Shown: one piece after another, positions 53,710 through 62,264 of the stretch
Numbering within the stretch: position 1 is the stretch's first letter
Layout of the letters: each line of letters opens with the position of its first letter
Notes under the pieces: generated by a model
What the model was told of the DNA's origin: nothing
The model's input: only the letters and a program-made list of their open reading frames with translations
The model's database searches: none
DNA from: Halieaceae bacterium UBA5044
Lineage (GTDB): Bacteria; Pseudomonadota; Gammaproteobacteria; Pseudomonadales; Halieaceae
DNA: 64,000 nucleotides
Assembly (NCBI GenBank): GCA_002416125.1
Contig: DIBU01000023.1
Location: 1-64,000, forward strand
Direction of reading: 5' to 3'
Program-made: the position numbers and the translations under genes

Positions 53710-53715
53710 TATGAT
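53710..53715 (+). promoter_or_regulatory. Candidate -10 of oadGAB
   Basis: TATGAT lies 30 bp before the oadG start. A TTGGCG 19 bp upstream of it is the only -35 candidate. Confidence 0.3.
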
Positions 53716-53744
53716 GCGAGCGTGATCTGACGCGGGAAGCGAGT

Positions 53745-54047
53745 GTGCGCGAAGACGAGCTTTTTATGCAGGGCGTGGAGCTGATGCTGTTTGGTGTCAG
53801 CACTGTGGCGATTTTCCTCTCCCTCCTGGTGGTGGTCATTGCGCTCGCTTCGCGGGTGATTCTGCGTTTTTTTCCGGAACCCGCCCCGGCAGTGCCCGAC
53901 CGGCATGGCGGAACGGCATCCGGCGCACCGCCGGCTAACGCACAGGCACTGGATGCGGAGCGGGTTGCGGTGATCACGGCCGCTGTACATCAACACCGCC
54001 AACGCCGCCGCGCCGGCCAGGGTTTACCCAGGAGACACACCGCATGA
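53745..54047 (+). CDS. oadG: Oxaloacetate decarboxylase gamma subunit
   Basis: A 100-aa small membrane subunit: one N-terminal helix (LFGVSTVAIFLSLLVVVIALAS), then FFPEP as in other OadG proteins, a Pro/Ala linker, and a His/Arg-rich tail that in homologues binds zinc and the alpha subunit. GTG 53745 has GGAAG five bases upstream. It overlaps oadA by four bases. First of the oadGAB set. Confidence 0.9.
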   Translation: MREDELFMQGVELMLFGVSTVAIFLSLLVVVIALASRVILRFFPEPAPAVPDRHGGTASGAPPANAQALDAERVAVITAAVHQHRQRRRAGQGLPRRHTA

Positions 54048-55873
54048 CCGAGAACAAGCGCCCGCTGGGCATCACCGACGTGGTCCTGCGCGATGGCAAC
54101 CAGTCACTGCTGGCAACACGCGTGCGCCTGGACGATATGTTGCCGATTGCTGCGGAGCTGGATACCGTCGGTTTCTGGTCGGTGGAAACCTGGGGCGGGG
54201 CGACCTTCGACGCCTGTATCCGTTACCTGGGAGAAGATCCCTGGGAGCGCATTCGCGAATTCAAAAAAGCCATGCCCAACACGCGCCAGCAAATGCTGCT
54301 GCGTGGCCAGAACATTCTCGGCTACCGGCACTACGCCGATGACGTTGTGGAGCGCTTCGTGGAGCGGGCCGCCGCCAATGGTGTGGATGTGTTCCGTGTG
54401 TTCGATGCCATGAATGACATGCGTAATATCGAGGTGGCGCTGAAGGCGGTCAAGGCTGTCGAACGCCATGCCCAGGGCACCATTTCCTACACGCTCAGCC
54501 CCGTGCACACGCTGGAGGCCTGGGTCGACCAGGGCAAGCGCATCGAGGATATGGGCGCCGACTCCATTGCCATCAAGGACATGGCGGGGCTGTTGCGCCC
54601 CTACACCGGCTACGAACTGGTGCGCCGGCTCAAGGAGAGCTGCGCAATCCCCATCCACATGCAGTGTCACGCCACCACTGGTCTGTCGACGGCAACGATC
54701 TTGAAGTGTGTGGAGGCGGGCATCGACAACGTGGATACCTCCATCTCGTCGATGTCGATGACCTACGGGCACTCGCCCACGGAGTCGGTTGTCGCGATCC
54801 TGCAGGATACCGAGCGGGATACCGGCCTGAACCTGGAGAAGCTGGCGGATATTGCCAACTACTTTCGCGGCGTGCGCAAGAAGTACGCGGCGTTTGAGGG
54901 GTCGCTGCGCGGTGTGGATGCGCGCATCCTGGTGGCCCAGGTGCCGGGCGGCATGCTGACCAACATGGAAAACCAGCTGCGGGAACAGGGCGCTCTGGAT
55001 CGCATGGACGAAGTGCTGGAGGAGATACCCAGAGTGCGCGAGGATCTGGGCTTCATTCCGCTGGTCACCCCCACCTCGCAGATAGTGGGAACCCAGGCCG
55101 TGCTCAATGTGCTCACCGGCGAGCGCTACAAATCCATATCGCGCGAAACGGCCGGTGTGCTCAAGGGCGAATACGGCGCGACCCCCGCAGCGGTCAACGC
55201 CGAATTGCAGCAGCGGGTTCTTGAGGGCAAGGAAGTGATCACCTGCCGTCCTGCGGACCTGCTGGAGCCGGAACTGGAGGCACTGTCTGCCGAGCTGCGC
55301 GCGCTGGCAGAGGAGAAGGGCATCACGCTTGCGAGCGGCGAGCAGGCCGTTGATGACGTCCTCACCTATGCCCTGTTTCCCCAGATTGGCCTGCGCTTTC
55401 TCGAGCACCGCGGCGACCCTGCGGCCTTCGAAGCGGCGCCGGGTACTGCGTCCTCGGCGCAGGCGAAGGAGCAGCCCCCGGTCAAGGCGCAGGCTCAGGG
55501 GTCCTCAGCCTCCGGTGACGCCGCGGCCGACTCGGGCGTGTACACGGTGCGCGTCAATGGGCAATCCTATGTGGTAGAAGTGAGTGCCGGTGGTGATCTG
55601 GAGCATGTGCGCGAGGTCACCGTCGACCGACCCGCTGCCGAACCCGTCGCCGCGGCAGACGGTGTCCCGGTGCCGGCGCCGCTGGCGGGTAACATTTTCA
55701 AGGTGAGTGTGCAGGTAGGTGACAGGGTCGCCGCGGGTCAGGTTATCGTGCTGCTGGAAGCCATGAAAATGGAGACCGAAGTGCGCGCACCGCAGGACGG
55801 CACGGTCGCCCGTGTTGAGGTCAAGGCCGGCGATGTCGTTGCGGTTGGCGACACACTGATTACCCTGGCCTGA
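54044..55873 (+). CDS. oadA: Oxaloacetate decarboxylase alpha subunit, biotin protein
   Basis: A 609-aa carboxyltransferase that moves CO2 from oxaloacetate to biotin, leaving pyruvate. Residues 1-460 hold the carboxyltransferase (DVVLRDGNQSLLATR, metal ligand region MQCHATTGLS), followed by an Ala/Pro linker and the biotinyl domain with K575 in EAMKMETEV. Length is typical. It is cytoplasmic, held to OadB through OadG. Confidence 0.96.
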   Translation: MTENKRPLGITDVVLRDGNQSLLATRVRLDDMLPIAAELDTVGFWSVETWGGATFDACIRYLGEDPWERIREFKKAMPNTRQQMLLRGQNILGYRHYADDVVERFVERAAANGVDVFRVFDAMNDMRNIEVALKAVKAVERHAQGTISYTLSPVHTLEAWVDQGKRIEDMGADSIAIKDMAGLLRPYTGYELVRRLKESCAIPIHMQCHATTGLSTATILKCVEAGIDNVDTSISSMSMTYGHSPTESVVAILQDTERDTGLNLEKLADIANYFRGVRKKYAAFEGSLRGVDARILVAQVPGGMLTNMENQLREQGALDRMDEVLEEIPRVREDLGFIPLVTPTSQIVGTQAVLNVLTGERYKSISRETAGVLKGEYGATPAAVNAELQQRVLEGKEVITCRPADLLEPELEALSAELRALAEEKGITLASGEQAVDDVLTYALFPQIGLRFLEHRGDPAAFEAAPGTASSAQAKEQPPVKAQAQGSSASGDAAADSGVYTVRVNGQSYVVEVSAGGDLEHVREVTVDRPAAEPVAAADGVPVPAPLAGNIFKVSVQVGDRVAAGQVIVLLEAMKMETEVRAPQDGTVARVEVKAGDVVAVGDTLITLA

Positions 55874-55878
55874 CGCCG

Positions 55879-57183
55879 ATGGAAAACCTGTCGCGTCTGT
55901 GGGACTCCACCGGACTGGCTCATTTTCAGGCGGGCCAGGTGGTTATGATCGGCATTGGGCTGCTGTTGCTGTTCCTGGCCATTCGCAAGCAATTCGAGCC
56001 GCTGTTGCTGGTGCCGATTGGCTTCGGCGGCGTGCTCGCCAACATCCCCGGTGCCGGCCTCGCGTACTCCGCGGCGGAGAATGCGCTGCACAGCACGGAC
56101 CCGGTTGTGCTCGCGGAGATGGCGCGCCTGTTGGGACAATCGGCGGTCGATGACGCAGAAGCGTTGCTGCGGGCGCTCGGCCTCGCCGCGCCTGCGCTGC
56201 AACTCGCTGCCCAGAGTGCGGCGGAAGCGGCGGGTTTCAGTGACGGCATGTTGTACACGTTTTACCGGGTGGCGATTGCCAGCGGCGTGGCGCCTCTGGT
56301 GATTTTCATGGGGGTGGGCGCGATGACCGATTTCGGCCCACTGCTGGCCAACCCGCGTACACTGTTTCTCGGCGCTGCCGCGCAATTCGGTATTTTCGCG
56401 ACCGTGCTCGGGGCCGTCGGCCTGAGTACCCTGGGGGTGATGGATTTCACCCTGGCGGACGCCGCCGCCATCGGCATTATCGGCGGGGCTGATGGCCCCA
56501 CGGCGATCTATGTCGCCAGCCTGCTGGCCCCGGATCTGCTCGGGCCGATCGCCGTCGCAGCCTATTCCTACATGGCACTGGTGCCCCTGATCCAGCCACC
56601 CATCATGCGCGCGCTCACCACCCAGGCGGAACGCGAGATTGTCATGACACAGCTGCGCCAGGTGTCACAGCGAGAGAAAATCGTGTTTCCCCTGATGCTG
56701 CTCATCCTGGTGGCGCTGCTGCTGCCGGCCGCGGCGCCGCTGCTTGGCATGTTCTGCTTCGGCAACCTGATGAAAGAGTGTGGTGTGGTCAAGCGCCTGA
56801 GCGATGCTGCGCAGAATGCGCTGATCAACATCACGACTATATTTCTCGGTCTATCGGTCGGGTCCAAGCTGGTCGCTGACAAGTTTCTGGACATCGAGAC
56901 CCTGGGTATCATGTTGCTCGGCGTGCTCGCGTTCGCCATTGGTACGGCCTCCGGCGTGCTGATCGCGAAGCTGATGAACCGGTTTGGCAGTCATCCCCTC
57001 AATCCGCTGATCGGTTCCGCCGGCGTGTCCGCGGTGCCGATGGCGGCCCGGGTCAGCAATCGCCTGGGTCTGGAGGCGAACCCCAGCAACTATCTACTGA
57101 TGCATGCCATGGGTCCCAACGTCGCCGGGGTGATCGGCTCAGCGGTGGCGGCGGGCGTGATGATCAGCCTGGTAGGCGGCTAG
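55879..57183 (+). CDS. oadB: Oxaloacetate decarboxylase beta subunit, sodium pump
   Basis: A 434-aa multi-helix membrane protein that couples decarboxylation of carboxybiotin to sodium export. GFGGVLANIPGAGL at the start, GIIGGADGPTAIYV (with the conserved Asp of the ion path) and GNLMKECGVV are hallmarks. It starts five bases after oadA. Sodium pumping fits a marine lifestyle. Confidence 0.96.
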   Translation: MENLSRLWDSTGLAHFQAGQVVMIGIGLLLLFLAIRKQFEPLLLVPIGFGGVLANIPGAGLAYSAAENALHSTDPVVLAEMARLLGQSAVDDAEALLRALGLAAPALQLAAQSAAEAAGFSDGMLYTFYRVAIASGVAPLVIFMGVGAMTDFGPLLANPRTLFLGAAAQFGIFATVLGAVGLSTLGVMDFTLADAAAIGIIGGADGPTAIYVASLLAPDLLGPIAVAAYSYMALVPLIQPPIMRALTTQAEREIVMTQLRQVSQREKIVFPLMLLILVALLLPAAAPLLGMFCFGNLMKECGVVKRLSDAAQNALINITTIFLGLSVGSKLVADKFLDIETLGIMLLGVLAFAIGTASGVLIAKLMNRFGSHPLNPLIGSAGVSAVPMAARVSNRLGLEANPSNYLLMHAMGPNVAGVIGSAVAAGVMISLVGG

Positions 57184-57197
57184 GCTGCGCTGATTGA

Positions 57198-57228
57198 CCT
57201 GCCATTGTCGAGGCGGCAGGCTGACAAT
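57198..57228. repeat. Interleaved inverted repeats between oadB and accA
   Basis: CCTGCC (57198-57203) pairs with GGCAGG (57215-57220), while ATTGTC (57204-57209) pairs with GACAAT (57223-57228). The two stems interlock. No U-tract follows, so this is not a clear terminator; the last arm touches the -35 proposed for accA. Confidence 0.55.
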
Positions 57229-57257
57229 TGGTGCGCGCAGGATTAATTTTGTACACT
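57228..57257 (+). promoter_or_regulatory. Candidate promoter of accA-tilS
   Basis: -35 TTGGTG (57228-57233) and -10 TACACT (57252-57257), 18-bp spacer, about 33 bp before the accA ATG. The 12-bp TTTTGTACACTG around the -10 also occurs at 31699-31710 before the acyl-CoA synthetase gene. Confidence 0.45.
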
Positions 57258-57289
57258 GCGCGCTTGTGAACTGGTGAGTCTGAGAGCGC

Positions 57290-58237
57290 ATGAACCCCAA
57301 TTACCTTGATTTTGAACAGCCCATCGCCGAGCTTGAGGTCAAGATTGAAGAACTGCAGCTCGTGGGCACCGATGCCGACATCAACATCAGCGAAGAGATT
57401 CGCACCCTGCGCGAGAAAAGCGCCAAGCTCACCGAGAAGATCTACGCCAACCTGAGCCCCTGGGATATCGTCAAGGTGGCGCGCCACCCCAGACGCCCCT
57501 ACACGCTGGATTACATCTCCCGCCTGTTTACTGACTTCGACGAATTGCACGGCGATCGTCACTTCGGCGACGACCGCGCCATTGTCGGGGGTACTGCGCG
57601 TCTCAACGGCCGCCCGGTCATGGTGATCGGGCAGGAAAAGGGCAGGGCGGTGAAAGACAAGGTCCTGCGCAACTTCGGTATGCCCAAGCCCGAAGGCTAC
57701 CGCAAGGCGCTGCGCCTGATGACCATGGCGGAGCGCTTCAAATTGCCGGTCATCACGCTGATCGACACCCCGGGAGCCTATCCGGGCATTGACTCCGAGG
57801 AACGTGGCATCAGCGAGGCGATCGCGCAGAATCTGGCCGTGATGTCGCGGCTCGCCACGCCAATTATCTGTGTGGTGATCGGCGAAGGCAGCTCTGGCGG
57901 TGCCCTGGGCATCGGCGTCGGCGATCATCTGGCGATGCTGCAGTATGCGACCTACTTCGTGATCTCTCCCGAGGGTTGTGCCAACATCATCTGGAAAAGC
58001 ACCGCCAACGCGCCCGAGGCGGCGGCTGCGATGGGTGTCACCTCCAAGGTCCTGCAGGATCTGGGTATTGTCGACGCGACCATTCCCGAGCCCATGGGCG
58101 GTGCGCACCGCAACGTCGACCTGATGGCGGAACGCATACAGGCTCACCTCATCAAGGAACTGGATCGCCTCGAGCAGGCCCCGGTGGAAGACATGCTTGA
58201 GCGCCGCTACCAACGCCTGATGTCCTACGGCAACTGA
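57290..58237 (+). CDS. accA: Acetyl-CoA carboxylase carboxyltransferase alpha subunit
   Basis: A 315-aa subunit that with AccD transfers CO2 from biotin to acetyl-CoA, the first step of fatty acid synthesis. GQEKGRAVKDKVLRNFGMPKPEGYRKA, DTPGAYPG and GEGSSGGALGIGVGD are diagnostic. Family length. ATG at 57290. tilS follows after 20 bp, so the two are likely one transcript. Confidence 0.97.
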   Translation: MNPNYLDFEQPIAELEVKIEELQLVGTDADINISEEIRTLREKSAKLTEKIYANLSPWDIVKVARHPRRPYTLDYISRLFTDFDELHGDRHFGDDRAIVGGTARLNGRPVMVIGQEKGRAVKDKVLRNFGMPKPEGYRKALRLMTMAERFKLPVITLIDTPGAYPGIDSEERGISEAIAQNLAVMSRLATPIICVVIGEGSSGGALGIGVGDHLAMLQYATYFVISPEGCANIIWKSTANAPEAAAAMGVTSKVLQDLGIVDATIPEPMGGAHRNVDLMAERIQAHLIKELDRLEQAPVEDMLERRYQRLMSYGN

Positions 58238-58257
58238 GTGCGCTGCAGCCCGGTGTT

Positions 58258-59616
58258 GTGGCCGCGCCCCTGACCCCACCTGACAGCGACCCACTGGGCG
58301 CAGCACTGGGCGCCTGGCACAGCGCCCGCCGCTGGCTGGTAGCGTTCAGCGGCGGGCTGGATTCCACGGTGTTGCTGCACGCGCTGTGTTCCCGACGCGT
58401 CCATGGGTCAACACCACCGATTATCGCGGTGCACATCAATCACCAGCTGCATGCGGATGCCGGGCACTGGCAGGCGCGGGCACAAACGCTGTGTGCCACG
58501 CTGGGCGTACCGCTGGAGCTGCGCACAGTCAGGGTCCGTCAGTCCGGGTCGGGTCTCGAGGCCGCGGCCCGCGAGGCGCGCTACGCTGCCCTGGAGTCGC
58601 TGGTGGGGGAAGGCGATGTCATGTTTTTCGCCCACCACCAGGATGACCAGGTGGAGACGGTCCTGCTGCGCTGGCTGCGCGGTGCCGGTTTGCATGGCCT
58701 GCAGGGTATGCCGGCGCAGCGTCCATTGGGTCGCGGGCAGTTGGCCAGGCCGCTGCTCGAACAGCCGCGCAGTGTGCTGGAGGCTTATGCTGCAGAGCAC
58801 GCCCTGAGCTGGATTGAAGATCCGTCCAACACCGATACCTCGCTGGACCGAAACTACCTGCGGCACGAAATCCTGCCCGCCATTGCGCGGCGCTGGCCTG
58901 CCTACCGCGGCAGTATCGCCCGTTCGGCGCGGCAGTTGGGGGCGGCGGAAAGCGTGCTGGACGGCCTGTTGCCGGCGCCACGTCGGCTGCTCAGCCTGCT
59001 CGGTGATCCGGGGATCGATATGCAGGAGCTGCTGGCACTGCCGGACGCGACCGCCACCATGGCGCTGCGCGGGTGGCTGGTCAGCCAGGGGTTGCTCCTT
59101 CCCCCTGCCACAGCCCTGGCCGAGTTCATGCGTCAGCTGCGTGCAGGGTCCGCCGGTCCGCTACTCGCCTGGCGGGGGCACAGGCTGTGTCGTTTCGGGG
59201 CTGGCGTATTTCTGTTGCCCACTGGCGGGGAGCGCAGCCCGGCGGGCGCGCAGCTGTTCCCCGGTGGCACACTGGCACTGGCGGGAGGTGGGCAGCTGCG
59301 GCTGCTCCCGGCGGGTCGGCAGTCGGGCCTTCGACTGCCGCCGGGCTCTGCGCTGACCCTGCAGTGGCGCCGTGGCGGTGAGCGTTGCCGGCTGCCGGGC
59401 CGTGCCGGCAACCGCCGCGTGAAAACCCTGCTGCAGGATGCCGGCATACCCCCGTGGTGGCGTGAACAGGTCCCGCTGCTCTTCCTCGGGGACGCGCTGG
59501 TCGCCGTGGCGGACCTCTGGCTGTGCGACGGTCCCTGGTTTGCCCCGGAGGGTGGCGAAGACGCCTGGCGGGTCTGCTGGACACGAAATACAGCGGCTGG
59601 CGCGATTGAGCTCTGA
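58258..59616 (+). CDS. tilS: tRNA(Ile)-lysidine synthase
   Basis: A 452-aa enzyme that converts C34 of the CAU-anticodon tRNA-Ile to lysidine, allowing AUA decoding. The PP-loop is SGGLDS at residues 31-36; FFAHHQDDQVETVLLRWLRG and the C-terminal RVKTLLQDAGIPPWWRE domain are typical. GTG start at 58258. It follows accA, as in E. coli. Confidence 0.95.
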   Translation: MAAPLTPPDSDPLGAALGAWHSARRWLVAFSGGLDSTVLLHALCSRRVHGSTPPIIAVHINHQLHADAGHWQARAQTLCATLGVPLELRTVRVRQSGSGLEAAAREARYAALESLVGEGDVMFFAHHQDDQVETVLLRWLRGAGLHGLQGMPAQRPLGRGQLARPLLEQPRSVLEAYAAEHALSWIEDPSNTDTSLDRNYLRHEILPAIARRWPAYRGSIARSARQLGAAESVLDGLLPAPRRLLSLLGDPGIDMQELLALPDATATMALRGWLVSQGLLLPPATALAEFMRQLRAGSAGPLLAWRGHRLCRFGAGVFLLPTGGERSPAGAQLFPGGTLALAGGGQLRLLPAGRQSGLRLPPGSALTLQWRRGGERCRLPGRAGNRRVKTLLQDAGIPPWWREQVPLLFLGDALVAVADLWLCDGPWFAPEGGEDAWRVCWTRNTAAGAIEL

Positions 59617-59634
59617 GGGCCTTTCTGGTAACCT
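59606..59634 (+). promoter_or_regulatory. Candidate pyrG operon promoter
   Basis: TTGAGC (59606-59611) and TAACCT (59629-59634) are 17 bp apart and overlap the tilS stop, giving a leader of about 100 nt before pyrG. The -10 is only a moderate match. Confidence 0.4.
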
Positions 59635-59738
59635 GATTTCCCATCTTTTTGCTGGTCTTGCGGGCCCCGGACGCTGCGTTTCGCCTCCGCCTGCCGGCCC
59701 CGTGATGCCCTTGTTCACAGCGTACAGATAGGCTTTGC

Positions 59739-61367
59739 ATGACGCGTTATGTCTTCGTCACCGGTGGTGTGGTTTCTTCCTTGGGCAAGGGGATTGCAGC
59801 CGCATCCCTCGCGGCGGTGCTCGAGGCGCGCGGCATCAAGGTCACCCTGCTGAAGCTCGACCCCTATATCAACGTCGACCCGGGCACCATGAGTCCCTTT
59901 CAGCACGGCGAGGTGTTCGTGACCGAAGACGGCGCCGAGACCGATCTGGATCTGGGCCATTACGAGCGCTTTACCCGCGCGACCATGAAGCGCACCAACA
60001 ACTTCACCACTGGACGCGTGTACAACACGGTGTTGAAAAAGGAGCGACGGGGCGATTACCTGGGTGGTACCGTGCAGGTGATTCCGCACATCACTGACGA
60101 AATCAAGCGGCGCGTCATCCTCGGTGCGGGTGATGCCGATGTCGCCATCGTCGAAATCGGCGGCACGGTCGGCGACATCGAAAGCCTGCCTTTTCTGGAG
60201 GCCGCGCGACAGCTGCGGGTGGAGGTCGGTTCCAGCCGGGCGTTGTTGATGCACCTCACCCTGGTGCCCTACATCGCGACCGCCGGGGAAATCAAAACCA
60301 AGCCCACCCAGCACTCGGTCAAGGAACTCCGCTCCATCGGCCTGCAGCCGGATATCCTGCTCTGCCGCTGCTCCGTGCCCATTGAGGAGAGTGCCTGCAA
60401 GAAGATATCCCTGTTTACCAATGTGGAGGAGCGGGCGGTGATTCCGCTGCTCGACGCCGACTCCATCTATCGTATTCCCGGCATGCTGCACGCCTATGGG
60501 CTCGACGAATTCGTGGTGGAGCGTTTCAACCTGGACTGCCCGCCGGCGGATCTCGCCGAATGGGACGATGTGCTGCGCCGAGAGTTCAGCGACACCTGCG
60601 GTACGGTGCGCATCGCCATGGTCGGCAAGTACATGGATCTGCTGGACGCCTACAAGTCGCTCAACGAGGCGCTGAAGCACGCGGGTCTGCAGACCCTGGC
60701 GGAGGTGAAGATCGACTACATCGATGCCGAGGATATCGAACGCGACGGCACGTCAGTGCTCGCCGGCGCCGATGCCATACTGGTGCCGGGCGGATTTGGC
60801 GACCGCGGCGTGGAGGGGAAAATCACCGCGGTACGCTATGCGCGAGAGAACAAGGTGCCGTTCCTGGGTATCTGTCTGGGCATGCACGTGGCGCTGATCG
60901 AGTACGCGCGCAACGTGATCGGTCTGGAGGGCGCCAACTCCACAGAGATGCAGGCCTCGACCCCGCACCCGATTGTCGCGCTGATCACCGAGTGGCAGAA
61001 CGCGGATGGCTCTACCCAGCAGCGCGATGCCAGCTCCGACCTCGGTGGCACCATGCGCCTCGGGGCCCAGACCTGCTACCTTGAGCCGGGCTCTCAGGTG
61101 CGAGCGATTTACGGCGAGGACACGGTGCTGGAGCGCCATCGTCACCGCTACGAAATCAACAACAATTACGTGGAGCAGCTGACCGCTGCCGGCGTGCGAA
61201 TTGGTGGCTGGTCGGCCGATAAGGCGCTGGTGGAGATGATTGAGTTGCCCGATCACCCCTGGTTTATCGCCTGTCAGTTCCACCCCGAGTTCACGTCTCG
61301 CCCGCGGGGCGGACACCCGCTGTTCACCAGCTATATCGAGGCCGCGCTGGCTCATGCCAGGGGCTGA
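59739..61367 (+). CDS. pyrG: CTP synthase
   Basis: A 542-aa enzyme that aminates UTP to CTP using glutamine. The N-terminal synthase domain starts MTRYVFVTGGVVSSLGKGI; the glutaminase domain (from about 285) has the nucleophile in LGICLGMH and the His-Glu pair in QFHPEFTSRP. First of pyrG-kdsA-eno-ftsB-ispD. Confidence 0.98.
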   Translation: MTRYVFVTGGVVSSLGKGIAAASLAAVLEARGIKVTLLKLDPYINVDPGTMSPFQHGEVFVTEDGAETDLDLGHYERFTRATMKRTNNFTTGRVYNTVLKKERRGDYLGGTVQVIPHITDEIKRRVILGAGDADVAIVEIGGTVGDIESLPFLEAARQLRVEVGSSRALLMHLTLVPYIATAGEIKTKPTQHSVKELRSIGLQPDILLCRCSVPIEESACKKISLFTNVEERAVIPLLDADSIYRIPGMLHAYGLDEFVVERFNLDCPPADLAEWDDVLRREFSDTCGTVRIAMVGKYMDLLDAYKSLNEALKHAGLQTLAEVKIDYIDAEDIERDGTSVLAGADAILVPGGFGDRGVEGKITAVRYARENKVPFLGICLGMHVALIEYARNVIGLEGANSTEMQASTPHPIVALITEWQNADGSTQQRDASSDLGGTMRLGAQTCYLEPGSQVRAIYGEDTVLERHRHRYEINNNYVEQLTAAGVRIGGWSADKALVEMIELPDHPWFIACQFHPEFTSRPRGGHPLFTSYIEAALAHARG

Positions 61368-61388
61368 TCGGGCAGCGGGGCGCAGGCC

Positions 61389-62240
61389 ATGAGCGCGCGC
61401 GTGGAGCAACTCGGTGCCATCACCATTGGGAATAGCGAACCCTTTGTCCTGCTGGGTGGCGTGAATGTGCTGGAAGGTCGCGATTTCGCCCTGCAGGTGG
61501 CGGAGCACTATGTCCGGGTGTGCGAACGCCTTGCCATTCCCCTGGTGTTCAAGGCCTCCTACGACAAGGCCAACCGCTCATCCATCCATTCCTTTCGCGG
61601 TCCGGGGCTCGACGAGGGCCTGGCGATACTGGCGGCGGTGAAAGCGGAGTTCGGCGTCCCGCTGATCACCGATGTGCATGCACCGGAGCAGGCCGCGGCC
61701 GCCGCAGAAGTGTGTGACATTATCCAGTTGCCAGCCTTCCTTGCCCGCCAGACCGATCTGGTCGCAGCGATGGCGGCCACTGGCGCGATGATCAATATCA
61801 AGAAGCCCCAGTTCCTCAGCCCGTCACAAATGGCGAACGTGGTTGAAAAGTTCGTGGAGTGTGGCAACGAGCGACTGCTGATCTGTGAGCGCGGCAGCAA
61901 TTTCGGCTATGACAACCTGGTGGTGGACATGCTCGGTTTCGGGGTCATGAAGCGGGTCTGCGGCGATCGCCCGTTGATTTTTGACGTGACCCACGCGCTG
62001 CAATGCAGGGATCCCGCAGGTGCCGCCTCCGGTGGGCGCCGATCGCAGGTGCTGGAGCTGGCACGTGCGGGTATGGCGCTCGGGCTGGCGGGACTGTTTC
62101 TGGAAGCGCACCCGGACCCGGCACGGGCGCTGTGCGACGGTCCCAGTGCGCTGGCACTGCACCAGCTGGAACCCTTTCTCGAGCAGGTCAAGGCCGTGGA
62201 CAAGCTGGTCAAGCATCTGCCGAACCTCATTATCGATTGA
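61389..62240 (+). CDS. kdsA: 3-deoxy-8-phosphooctulonate (KDO-8-P) synthase
   Basis: A 283-aa enzyme joining PEP and arabinose-5-phosphate to form KDO-8-phosphate for lipopolysaccharide core. GGVNVLEGRDFALQVAEH, FKASYDKANRSSIHSFRGPG and DVTHALQ are family landmarks. It has the asparagine in KANRSS typical of metal-independent KdsA. It starts 21 bp after pyrG. Confidence 0.96.
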   Translation: MSARVEQLGAITIGNSEPFVLLGGVNVLEGRDFALQVAEHYVRVCERLAIPLVFKASYDKANRSSIHSFRGPGLDEGLAILAAVKAEFGVPLITDVHAPEQAAAAAEVCDIIQLPAFLARQTDLVAAMAATGAMINIKKPQFLSPSQMANVVEKFVECGNERLLICERGSNFGYDNLVVDMLGFGVMKRVCGDRPLIFDVTHALQCRDPAGAASGGRRSQVLELARAGMALGLAGLFLEAHPDPARALCDGPSALALHQLEPFLEQVKAVDKLVKHLPNLIID

Positions 62241-62264
62241 ACTTTGCCTTTTGGAGTTGACGCA

